Assembly (NCBI GenBank): GCA_002317245.1
Contig: DCIU01000025.1
Location: forward strand, 3,014 to 10,028
Source: Lachnospiraceae bacterium UBA1718
GTDB lineage: Bacteria > Bacillota > Clostridia > Lachnospirales > Lachnospiraceae
DNA length: 7,015 nucleotides
Reading direction: 5' to 3'
Below are positions 1 to 7,015 of this stretch, one piece after another; the stretch's first letter is position 1; each line of letters begins with the position of its first letter. Below the pieces are notes generated by a model. The model had not been told where the DNA came from. It worked only from the letters and a program-made list of their open reading frames with translations, and made no database searches. The position numbers and the translations under genes were made by a program.

Positions 1-879
1 TGGGGTACCGCCTTCGTGGCACAGAGTGTGGGCATGGATTATGTTGGTCCATGGACCTTCATATGCGTAAGGAACATTATTGGTTCATTGGTACTGATTC
101 CACTTATCATTTTCTTAACCAAAACAGAAGAGAAGAAGAATATTGATGCTGGATTGGAAGATCCAGTTCCTCTCACTGCAATGTCCAGGCCAGAGGTAAG
201 GAAGACAACCATCATTGGTGGTATATGCTGCGGCGTCTTCTTAGTTAGTGCATCACTTTTACAGCAGTATGGTATATGTGAGACTACAGTTGGCAAGGCC
301 GGATTCATTACAGCCCTCTATATTATTCTTGTTCCCTTCTTAAGTATTTTCTTAAAGAAAAAGGTGGGAGTAAATGAATGGATAAGCGCCATTATAGCTG
401 TGGTGGGATTCTATATAATGAGCATACAGGGAAAGCCTGAGATTAATAAGGGTGATCTTATGATATTAGCCTGTGCGGCTTTGTTTTCTATGCAAATCTT
501 AAGTATTGACTATTTTGTAGATCGCGTTAATCCTGTTGCCATGAGCTCCGTTCAGTTCGCTGTGAGCGCAGTAGTTGGTGCAGTGGGAATGATTATATTT
601 GAGAAGCCTACAATGTCTGGAATTATGGCGGCAACGGTGCCGATTCTGTATGCGGGTTTCATGTCCAGTGGAGTGGCGTATACACTTCAGATTGTAGGGC
701 AGAAGAATTTAGAGCCGACATTAGCCTCTCTCTTAATGTCATTAGAGAGTGTATTCGCTGCATTGGCGGGGTGGATAATATTACATCAGGTAATGTCTGG
801 TAAGGAAATAATTGGAGCACTGCTGGTATTTGCAGGTGTTGTTCTGGCACAGATACCAGTGAAGAGTAAGGATAAATAA
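1..879 (+). CDS. EamA/DMT-family membrane transporter (5' end cut by window)
   Basis: A drug/metabolite-transporter superfamily permease, expected in the cytoplasmic membrane; the substrate cannot be told from sequence. The reading frame is open from base 1 and begins WGTAFVAQSVGMDYVGP, the usual end of the first TM helix and following loop in EamA proteins. The true start is therefore upstream, and the GTG at 16 is not the start. Two EamA repeats are visible: the first runs to about base 430 (with GKAGFITALYIILVPFLSIF near 289-348) and the second from about 460 to 855 (with GVAYTLQIVGQKNLEPTLAS near 670-729). Nearly the whole protein is hydrophobic helices separated by short loops. One longer charged loop (EEKKNIDAGLEDP, near 130-170) lies between early helices. 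It ends in a lysine-rich cytoplasmic tail, PVKSKDK. The stop is 13 bases before the next gene, which suggests co-transcription. The family is secure; the transported compound is unknown. Confidence 0.93.
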   Translation, partial: WGTAFVAQSVGMDYVGPWTFICVRNIIGSLVLIPLIIFLTKTEEKKNIDAGLEDPVPLTAMSRPEVRKTTIIGGICCGVFLVSASLLQQYGICETTVGKAGFITALYIILVPFLSIFLKKKVGVNEWISAIIAVVGFYIMSIQGKPEINKGDLMILACAALFSMQILSIDYFVDRVNPVAMSSVQFAVSAVVGAVGMIIFEKPTMSGIMAATVPILYAGFMSSGVAYTLQIVGQKNLEPTLASLLMSLESVFAALAGWIILHQVMSGKEIIGALLVFAGVVLAQIPVKSKDK

Positions 880-883
880 GAGG
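879..883 (+). promoter_or_regulatory. Shine-Dalgarno site of the calpain-like gene
   Basis: AGAGG lies 9 bases before the ATG at 893 and overlaps the last base of the transporter's TAA stop (877-879). The spacing is normal. It supports 893 as the start and suggests ribosomes finishing the transporter could re-initiate here. Confidence 0.6.
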
Positions 884-892
884 TATTAAATT

Positions 893-3800
893 ATGGCAAG
901 AGACGAGATTAAATTACAGAGAACAGAAGTATCCAATGCCCCGGCGCATATTACAGAAGATGACAGGAAGGTAGATTTATCAAGAGAGGCCTTCATGGCT
1001 GGCGGAGACCAGTCCTATGCTAAGAGATTCGAGCAGAAGGTTAATGAAGTGCGTGGAGGAATGCACTTAGCTGAACTCAAGGAGTCAGTTGGCAGAAATA
1101 TGTACGGTGAGACCTTTGCTGAAAAAATAAGTGATGGAGAACGTGACAAGGCCATAAAGGATAAAAAGGGCCAGATAGGCCAAAAGCTTAAGAACAAAAA
1201 GCTTTGTGAAGAAGCAGAAGCTGAACTTGCAAGGCTTCGCGAGGAAAAGGTTAAAAGCTTTAAAAAGAGCAGTGCCTATAAGAGAGTGATTGCAGGCAGT
1301 ACAAGATTCAGGGGAGAATCGGAATTTGTTGATGAAGACATATTAATCAACGCTTGTGCCATTAATAAGCTTGAGATTGATAAGGCGGCATTTGAAGGAT
1401 ATTACGGCGACGATGCCGATAGATTTGCAGCTCTTGACAGAATGGTATCTGCCTATGTCAATCTGAACTTTGATTATGATTTCTCTACTGAGGAGATGTT
1501 TGCCAAGGAGTCACTGCGTCTTGAACAGATGATTCAGTCATCTGAGGCTATTATTACCATACTGTCAGCTAATCCTGACTACTGGACCGCTATGCCGGAA
1601 GAGAACAGGGCTGCACTTATGGAGAAGAATATCCAGGCCTCAGCCCTTAGCAGATATTATAAGGAAAGAAAGACTCTGGTTACTAATGACTACTATTCAA
1701 AGAGACTGAATGAGGAGCTTTCTTATGCGGGTAACATACAGTTACGTGAGGAAATAACAATTCAGATTGGCATGGGAAACGTAGTGAGAGCTTATGCGGC
1801 TCTTGGTCTGGTGGATAGCGATAAGACAGATGAAGAGATATTAAACGAAGAGAATGTCGAAGATAGAAGGCAGGGTGAAATACAGGCACATAGAAGCAGA
1901 ATGACTCTCTTAAAAGACTTAAGTTACAAGAGAGAGGGCAGTAATAATAGCTGGCTGGACTTTTTTGGCTACCCTATGAAGAAGCTTAGCCAGTGGTTCA
2001 GGAATAAGAGGACTGCAGACCATGGCCGTGAAATGTATGATAAGTGCAAGACTCTCTTTAATAAATTCCCTAAGCTCTTAACGGATATTGGAACTGATAA
2101 GCCAGTTGGATTTAGAACAGATAAGAATGGTCTGGATGCTGCACCACCGGTTATTCTGGATAGGTACTTCGCGGATCCAGTTAAGATTAACCTGAGGAAT
2201 ACTCTTAATCAGGGAGTGCCAGAGGAACTGCTTAACCCTGTAGAGAATAGGGCAGAGCTTGATAGTTCCTGTGAATTCTTAAAGACCTTTGTTGAGGCAG
2301 CTGGAATGTATGCAGATATCAGAGGTATCGTCAATGCCGATACAACTGAGATGGAGATGGCATACATTGATAAGATGCAGGAGATGAGGGAATTTGTTAG
2401 CGAAGAGAAGAACATCATAGGCGGAGATGCCTTCGACCCATATCTTGCATATATGGATAGTATCTTACAGCCAATACAGACTCTTGGACGCGGTAAATTA
2501 AGAGAAAAAATAAGTGATGAGGTTTTTAACGAGCTTAATGAAAATCTGGCAACAATAATCCAGGATACTGGCATAGCGGGCAATATGGATGAGAGCAATA
2601 TAGCTAATATTCCGCTGTTCACACATACTCCCAATATTAATGATGTTAAGCAGAGTACTATTGGCGACTGCTATCTTGTGGCTGCAATGACAACCTTAGT
2701 TGCAGTAGATCCTGATGCCGTTCAGTCTATGTTCTATGACTATGGTGACGGCAATGTTCTGGTCAGACTCTACGAGGCCTATGACGAAGACGGAAACAGG
2801 ATGACTAAGCTGTCCGACTTTGAGACGCCAACAGTCGTTATGAAGCCCTCCTTCTTCAAGTTGCGTAAGCACTATGAAACTGGGGATGGTAACGCTTCGG
2901 ACTGCGTATGGCCACAGCTTATTGAGAAGGCATATGCAGCAGCAGGCTTCAATATGAAGGGTGCGGCCAAGGTAGATGAAAAGGGGTACCTTACTGACCT
3001 TGAGAAGGAGCTGACGGGTGGAGCATGTAATATTGCCATGGCTCACTTGTCAGGCACGGCAATGGCCAATATATCCGATTATAAAAAAAGAGACATTAAT
3101 ACTCTTATGAAAGAAAGGCAGACCAGTGTCAACGAATACAGTAGAGAGATAGAAAATAGTGGTATCTGGGAGAGATTGTCATGTGGAATTCCTAACTACA
3201 TCTTTAAGAAAATGCGTTACGAGTTTCCTGAAACCGAGATTAAGGTTTCGGATATTAACTCTGTTGACCTAAAAATGGAGGCAATCTGCCATGAAGTTAA
3301 GATGGTAGTCGGTACAAAACTTATGCAATTTAAGAAGAATTGTATTAGGAATGGTCTTCCGTATCGGGATGCCATCGAGAACTTCTCCGCAAGGACCGGA
3401 ATAAAGCTTGCCGACAACTGGGATGAGCAGACAGAAATAAATTATTATGTTTTCGATGATAATAAGTTGTATCATGAGGTGTATGACATTAATGCTAATG
3501 GCCAGCCATGGCCGGGTCTCATTGATCTGGAAGAAATGGAGAAGAAATCCCTTAAGAGGTATCATGACAATCTTGATGCAGTGCTTACAGGACGTGAGGT
3601 TATACCTGCAGAGAACGGAATAGATACAGATGAATTTAGTTTCAATAATATAAATCAGATGCTTGACGAGATGATGACTATGTCAGAGAATCCTGTAATG
3701 GACTTTGAAGCTACAGTTAACCAGTCTGTAAATCAGAGATTTGAGGCAAATGATCAGAGGCTGACACTACCTGAAATTGATGATGAAAAATTGGAGCAAC

Positions 3801-4249
3801 GACTGGCATCTATGATGAAGTATAGAACTGACAAAATAGCCTATGGGGGAGAGCTTTCATTTGTTAGTGACTTTGTTGAGGTATTAAGGACTGGCGGAGC
3901 TATGTCAATTTCTATTAATCACTTTGTGACAGCCCTGGACCTCAAGAGACAGGGTGAGGACTGGTATGTTCTGATAAAGGATCCATTCAATGTCTATAAC
4001 CGTACATACAAGAAGAACGGTAAGGATGAAAAAGGTAAGGATAAGATATCAGTTTCATCAGACAGCCTTCTGGAAGTATTTGACTTAGAAGGACGAGAAG
4101 TTAAGCGCCACCTACAGGGTAGTGCAGGTAGAGACATCTATGGTGGTTTCAGAGGCCTCAGCTGGTGGAGCCTTAAAGACCTGATGAAGGCTATGAAATT
4201 CTACACTCCGCTTAAGAAACAGTGGATTAAAAAGGATATGGTAAGATAA
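893..4249 (+). CDS. Large calpain-like (C2 family) cysteine protease with unknown helical N-terminal region
   Basis: An 1118-residue protein, probably a thiol protease of the calpain type; its substrate is unknown. Seen in the C-terminal half: VKQSTIGDCYLVAA gives the oxyanion Gln587 and nucleophile Cys593, matching calpain QGxxGDCW. W673 plus EKAYA at 678-682 matches the calpain W..L(L/I)EKAYA helix, and TGG at 708-710 matches calpain (E)DFTGG. LRTGGAMSISINHFVTALD carries the probable catalytic His1010, and IKDPFN puts Asp1030 where calpains have Asn in RNPWG. Between about 720 and 985 there is a long insertion absent from classical calpains. Residues 1-586 are charged and mostly helical by composition, with a Lys/Glu-rich likely coiled coil near 75-128 and a Tyr-rich segment at 230-280; I recognise no domain there. 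No signal peptide, lipobox or TM helix is visible, so the protein is cytosolic or leaves by a non-Sec route. The ATG at 893 has a fair SD; the kinase follows 5 bases after the stop. The fold call is good; activity is inferred. Confidence 0.82.
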   Translation: MARDEIKLQRTEVSNAPAHITEDDRKVDLSREAFMAGGDQSYAKRFEQKVNEVRGGMHLAELKESVGRNMYGETFAEKISDGERDKAIKDKKGQIGQKLKNKKLCEEAEAELARLREEKVKSFKKSSAYKRVIAGSTRFRGESEFVDEDILINACAINKLEIDKAAFEGYYGDDADRFAALDRMVSAYVNLNFDYDFSTEEMFAKESLRLEQMIQSSEAIITILSANPDYWTAMPEENRAALMEKNIQASALSRYYKERKTLVTNDYYSKRLNEELSYAGNIQLREEITIQIGMGNVVRAYAALGLVDSDKTDEEILNEENVEDRRQGEIQAHRSRMTLLKDLSYKREGSNNSWLDFFGYPMKKLSQWFRNKRTADHGREMYDKCKTLFNKFPKLLTDIGTDKPVGFRTDKNGLDAAPPVILDRYFADPVKINLRNTLNQGVPEELLNPVENRAELDSSCEFLKTFVEAAGMYADIRGIVNADTTEMEMAYIDKMQEMREFVSEEKNIIGGDAFDPYLAYMDSILQPIQTLGRGKLREKISDEVFNELNENLATIIQDTGIAGNMDESNIANIPLFTHTPNINDVKQSTIGDCYLVAAMTTLVAVDPDAVQSMFYDYGDGNVLVRLYEAYDEDGNRMTKLSDFETPTVVMKPSFFKLRKHYETGDGNASDCVWPQLIEKAYAAAGFNMKGAAKVDEKGYLTDLEKELTGGACNIAMAHLSGTAMANISDYKKRDINTLMKERQTSVNEYSREIENSGIWERLSCGIPNYIFKKMRYEFPETEIKVSDINSVDLKMEAICHEVKMVVGTKLMQFKKNCIRNGLPYRDAIENFSARTGIKLADNWDEQTEINYYVFDDNKLYHEVYDINANGQPWPGLIDLEEMEKKSLKRYHDNLDAVLTGREVIPAENGIDTDEFSFNNINQMLDEMMTMSENPVMDFEATVNQSVNQRFEANDQRLTLPEIDDEKLEQRLASMMKYRTDKIAYGGELSFVSDFVEVLRTGGAMSISINHFVTALDLKRQGEDWYVLIKDPFNVYNRTYKKNGKDEKGKDKISVSSDSLLEVFDLEGREVKRHLQGSAGRDIYGGFRGLSWWSLKDLMKAMKFYTPLKKQWIKKDMVR
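2651..4000 (+). other. Calpain-like protease core (discontinuous)
   Basis: This is the domain span within the large protein. It opens at the Gln587 codon (2651-2653), with the Cys593 codon at 2669-2671. It continues through the EKAYA helix (from 2924) and TGG (from 3014), and closes with the His1010 codon (3920-3922) and the Asp1030 codon (3980-3982). The order of motifs (Q-C, W..EKAYA, TGG, GG-H, D/N-P-aromatic) is the same as in eukaryotic and bacterial C2 proteases, which makes chance resemblance unlikely. The interruption between TGG and His is described as a finding. Confidence 0.78.
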
Positions 4250-4254
4250 TACAT

Positions 4255-6465
4255 ATGGTTACCAAGATAGTATTTGCTATTGTCAACTTAATATCTGTGC
4301 TTGTTCTAAATGGATGCATACTTAGAATCCATCACTATCAGTTCAACTTTGTAAAAATACTTAGAAGACTGATGATGGCGGCAGCCATGACAGTAATATC
4401 CAATTCCATGATTGCGCTGTCTGGTGGAATGATATTCGCAGAGGTATCATATATTCTCTTCTATGTTTCCATGGACTGGGTATCCTTCTACCTGTGGTCT
4501 TTCTGCCTTAAGTATACTGACCACAATAATTTGTTTAACAAGTTGCACAGGCTGGTAGCCTTACTACTCTTTGCTGACTCTATATCACTGATTCTCAATC
4601 TGGTATTTAAGCATGAGTTCAGTGTGTATACAGCATTGGATAATGAGGGGACCTTATACTATCTGGCCAGAGCAACCAGCCTCTATAATTCACACCTGAT
4701 ATTGGACTATATTGTAATTGGGGCCGGAGTCATATTTGTAATTAGTAAGATGATCAAGTCTCACAGCTACTATAGATTCCGATATGCCATAGTTCTGACC
4801 GTATTCGGACTGCTTATAGTGCTTAACTATATGTACATTATTCTGAATATGTATCTGGACTGGTCCGTTCTGCTTTATGCAATCGCTGGAGCGACTCTGT
4901 ATTTCATGACTATCATTTATACGCCAGGCAGACTTCGTAACCGTATGATGAGCCATGCTGTTGATGATATGGATGAGGGGCTTATCCTCTTTGATATTGA
5001 TGGTAACTGTGCATACTATAATGAGTTTGTTAAGAGAAACTTTGCAGACGAGCTTGACAGAGTAATTGCAGGTGACCATAGTGCTTCTTCTTATGATAGA
5101 CTGATTGAGGTGTCCAGGACAGATGTTAGTCAGGCTGTTATATATTATGAGAATAATGTTGGGAGCAATTTCCGTATCAGACTTGAGCCACTTATCGATG
5201 CCAAGGAACATAATCTCGGATCATTTTTCCTGATTGAGGATATTACCGAAGAGACCAGGATGATGAATGAACTCAAGGAGGCCAGAGAGGCGGCTGATAA
5301 AGCCAGCGAGTACAAGAGTACCTTCCTTGCCAACATGTCTCATGAGATCAGAACCCCTATTAATGCCGTGCTTGGTATGAACGAGATGATCCTCAGGGAA
5401 TGCGAGGACAAGGATATCTTATCCTACGCAGAGAATATCAAGGCATCAGGAGGAGCTCTTCTTGACCTTATTAATGATATTCTTGATTTCTCCAAGATCG
5501 AAGCTGGTAAGATGGAGCTTATTGATAATGAATATGGTCCTAAGAACATGATTAAGGACACTTATATGATGCTTAGAAGAAGGGCAACAGATAAGGGACT
5601 TAGGTTCGGTATTAAGTTCGATGAAGAGATACCAGCGGTTCTTCTTGGGGATGAGAAGAGAATCAGGCAGGTGCTGTCGAATATTCTGTCTAATGCTATT
5701 AAGTATACCAAGGAAGGTTCGGTTAATACGGTTATCAGATTCGAGCGCATAGATGATGACAATATTAGCCTTGTAATGGAGATATCTGATACGGGAATAG
5801 GTATCTCTGAGGAGAATCAGAAGGTGCTCTTCGACTCCTTCCAGAGAGTAGATATGGAGCATAACCGTAACATCGAGGGAACTGGCTTAGGACTTGCAAT
5901 CACCAAGCAGATTGTGGAGATGATGCAGGGCTCTATTACAGTTACCAGTGAGGTAGGCAAGGGTTCGAACTTTACAGTGTCTATTCCTCAGAGAGTACTT
6001 GATAACAAACCTTCTGGTAAGCTTGGCGCAAGCACGGCTGAGATGAAAGAGAAGTATAAGGTAACCTTCACTGCACCAGATGCCAAGATTCTGGTAGTCG
6101 ACGATGTTGAACTTAATATCATGGTTGTAACGGGACTTCTTAAAAACACCAAGGTTATGATTGACAGTGCTACCAAGGGAATGGAAGCCTATGAGATGTG
6201 TAAGAATATTAAGTACGATTTGATTCTTATGGACCATATGATGCCATATCCTGATGGCGTTGAGACCTTCAGAATGATTAGGGAAGAAGGCCTTAATAAG
6301 GATACCAAGGTGGTCGTACTCACTGCTAATGCCATTAGTGGTGTGGAAGAAGAATACAGGGCAATCGGTTTTGACGGATACTTAAGTAAGCCTGTTAAGG
6401 GAGCTGACCTTGAGGGCATGCTTGAACAGTTCCTTCCTAAGGAACTGGTAATAATGGAAGAATAG
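4255..6465 (+). CDS. Membrane hybrid histidine kinase: 7TM-PAS-HisKA-HATPase-REC
   Basis: A 736-residue sensor kinase of the cytoplasmic membrane, which would autophosphorylate on His and pass the phosphate to its own receiver. Domains in order: about seven hydrophobic helices (near 4-23, 36-58, 61-84, 99-118, 148-167, 176-199, 204-222), resembling the 7TM N-terminal sensor of Firmicutes kinases; a PAS-like domain (about 234-333); a short coiled linker; HisKA with phospho-acceptor His363 in MSHEIRTPIN; HATPase_c (about 462-573) with N-box Asn480, G1 box Asp512-x-Gly514-x-Gly516 and G2 box GTGLGL at 542-547; and a receiver (about 613-728) with Asp616/Asp617, phospho-Asp660, Thr690 and Lys712. 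All catalytic residues are present, so it should be active. There is no Hpt domain, so output needs a separate Hpt/regulator or the receiver acts as an internal brake. The signal sensed is unknown. TM1 begins at residue 4, which supports ATG 4255, but no well-placed SD precedes it. Confidence 0.95.
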   Translation: MVTKIVFAIVNLISVLVLNGCILRIHHYQFNFVKILRRLMMAAAMTVISNSMIALSGGMIFAEVSYILFYVSMDWVSFYLWSFCLKYTDHNNLFNKLHRLVALLLFADSISLILNLVFKHEFSVYTALDNEGTLYYLARATSLYNSHLILDYIVIGAGVIFVISKMIKSHSYYRFRYAIVLTVFGLLIVLNYMYIILNMYLDWSVLLYAIAGATLYFMTIIYTPGRLRNRMMSHAVDDMDEGLILFDIDGNCAYYNEFVKRNFADELDRVIAGDHSASSYDRLIEVSRTDVSQAVIYYENNVGSNFRIRLEPLIDAKEHNLGSFFLIEDITEETRMMNELKEAREAADKASEYKSTFLANMSHEIRTPINAVLGMNEMILRECEDKDILSYAENIKASGGALLDLINDILDFSKIEAGKMELIDNEYGPKNMIKDTYMMLRRRATDKGLRFGIKFDEEIPAVLLGDEKRIRQVLSNILSNAIKYTKEGSVNTVIRFERIDDDNISLVMEISDTGIGISEENQKVLFDSFQRVDMEHNRNIEGTGLGLAITKQIVEMMQGSITVTSEVGKGSNFTVSIPQRVLDNKPSGKLGASTAEMKEKYKVTFTAPDAKILVVDDVELNIMVVTGLLKNTKVMIDSATKGMEAYEMCKNIKYDLILMDHMMPYPDGVETFRMIREEGLNKDTKVVVLTANAISGVEEEYRAIGFDGYLSKPVKGADLEGMLEQFLPKELVIMEE

Positions 6466-6470
6466 GGGAG
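6465..6470 (+). promoter_or_regulatory. Shine-Dalgarno site of the Nudix gene (short spacing)
   Basis: GGGGAG overlaps the last base of the kinase's TAG stop (6463-6465) and ends only 3 bases before the ATG at 6474, closer than usual. The start is still preferred: it gives an N-terminal length like that of other NudF proteins, and the next in-frame ATG (6519, residue 16) has no better site. Confidence 0.5.
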
Positions 6471-6473
6471 TAT

Positions 6474-7015
6474 ATGAACAAATATAATGATCTGACAGAG
6501 AATACCAAGACCAGTGAGATGGTCTATGACGGCAACTTCTTAAAGCTCTATAAGGACCGTATCATCCTGCCTAATGGTGAGGAGTCAGGAAGAGAGTATA
6601 TCAAGCATGTTGGTGCGGTGGCTATGGTGGCACTGACGGATGATAATAAGGTTATTATTGAGCGTCAGTACAGATATCCCGTTAGACGTGTAGTAACTGA
6701 GATTCCTGCAGGTAAGTTAGACAGCTATGAAGAGGACAGGCTGGAGGCAGCCAAGAGAGAGCTCCGCGAGGAGACTGGCATCACTGCCGATTCCTGGGAA
6801 GTGATTGGGGATTACGAGCCTGTTATGGCTTATTCTGATGAGAGAATCACTATTTATCTCTGCCGTGGCCTTCATAAGGGCAGCCAGGAGCTTGATGAGG
6901 ATGAATTCCTCAATATCGAGGAGATTCCTCTTGATGAACTTGTGGCCGATGTAATGGCTGGTAAGATTACAGACGGCAAGACCCAGGTGGCCTTACTTAA
7001 GACGGCGGCTATGCT
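6474..7015 (+). CDS. nudF: Nudix hydrolase, ADP-ribose pyrophosphatase type (3' end cut by window)
   Basis: A cytosolic Nudix enzyme that most likely splits ADP-ribose (or a related nucleoside diphosphate sugar) into AMP and a sugar phosphate, using divalent metal. The window shows 180 codons and no stop; NudF proteins run to about 185-210 residues, so little is missing. Seen: the N-terminal strand region with LPNGEESGREYIKHVGAVAM, as in NudF; EIPAG leading into the Nudix box from Gly80 to Ile103; and the metal-binding core REXXEE at Arg95, Glu96, Glu99 and Glu100, followed by Thr-Gly-Ile. C-terminal to this are AYSDERITIYL and LDEDEF, both typical of the ADPRase branch. The box has one more residue than the textbook spacing between its glycine and the RE pair. 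The start is 8 bases after the kinase stop, so it is probably in the same transcript. The family is secure; the substrate and the symbol are by resemblance only. Confidence 0.88.
   Translation, partial: MNKYNDLTENTKTSEMVYDGNFLKLYKDRIILPNGEESGREYIKHVGAVAMVALTDDNKVIIERQYRYPVRRVVTEIPAGKLDSYEEDRLEAAKRELREETGITADSWEVIGDYEPVMAYSDERITIYLCRGLHKGSQELDEDEFLNIEEIPLDELVADVMAGKITDGKTQVALLKTAAM

Noticed and set aside
16..18. GTG at 16 as the transporter start
   Set aside because: The frame is open upstream to base 1 and encodes the conserved W-G-x-x-F of EamA proteins, so the gene begins before the window.
880..892. Possible terminator or promoter between genes (also the gaps at 4250-4254 and 6466-6473)
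   Set aside because: Gaps of 13, 5 and 8 bases cannot hold a hairpin-plus-U-tract terminator or a full promoter, and I saw no convincing one in the flanking coding ends.
1182..1262. Three AAAAGCTT copies within about 80 bases, some forming AAAGCTTT palindromes
   Set aside because: Explained by repeated Lys-Leu and Lys-Ser codons in the Lys-rich segment; spacing is irregular and lies inside coding sequence.
1121..2519. Exact 16-base repeat gaaaaaataagtgatg at 1121-1136 and 2504-2519, both encoding EKISD
   Set aside because: Only five residues, with no similarity around either copy; most likely chance or codon bias in a Lys/Glu-rich protein.
2209..2634. 141-codon minus-strand open frame, Ser/Leu-rich
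   Set aside because: A shadow of the protease gene: Ser/Leu-rich antisense translation is what the plus-strand codon use produces, and it has no domain signature.
3083..3089. Run of seven A in the protease gene as a possible slippage or frameshift site
   Set aside because: The frame stays open on both sides with calpain motifs before and after, no downstream stem or overlapping frame is evident, and short A runs are common with Lys codons.
4690..5211. 173-codon open frame on the minus strand opposite the kinase
   Set aside because: It lies wholly inside the well-supported kinase, has a low-complexity hydrophobic/His/Ile-rich translation with no recognisable motif, and has no independent start context.

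Overview
The window looks like a compact, co-oriented segment of a low-to-moderate GC Firmicutes chromosome, most likely a Lachnospiraceae-type Clostridia (Butyrivibrio/Roseburia-like). The reasons are AGA/AGG-dominated arginine codons, purine-rich Shine-Dalgarno sites, very tight gene spacing, and a 7TM-PAS hybrid histidine kinase and NudF-type Nudix enzyme that resemble those of that family. The assignment rests on style and protein resemblance, not on a marker gene.

Layout, all on the + strand: (1) 1-879, the 3' part of an EamA/DMT-family membrane transporter whose start lies before the window. (2) 893-4249, an 1118-residue protein with a calpain-like (peptidase family C2) cysteine protease core in its C-terminal half. 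It also has a ~586-residue unrecognised helical N-terminal region and a large insertion inside the protease core. (3) 4255-6465, a membrane-bound hybrid sensor kinase: about seven TM helices, PAS-like, HisKA, HATPase_c, receiver. (4) 6474-7015, a Nudix hydrolase of the ADP-ribose pyrophosphatase (NudF) type, cut by the window end probably just before its stop.

The intergenic gaps are 13, 5 and 8 bases. There is no room for terminators or ordinary promoters between genes, so the four are probably co-transcribed from a promoter upstream of the window. No RNA gene, mobile element, CRISPR array or long repeat was seen, and no stretch over 300 bases lacks a gene.

The transporter and the Nudix enzyme look like ordinary housekeeping genes. 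The item most worth attention is the giant calpain-like protein. It has a recognisable Gln/Cys/His site with Asp where calpains have Asn, no visible export signal, and a stop codon only five bases before the kinase start. A functional link between protease and kinase is inference from position only.
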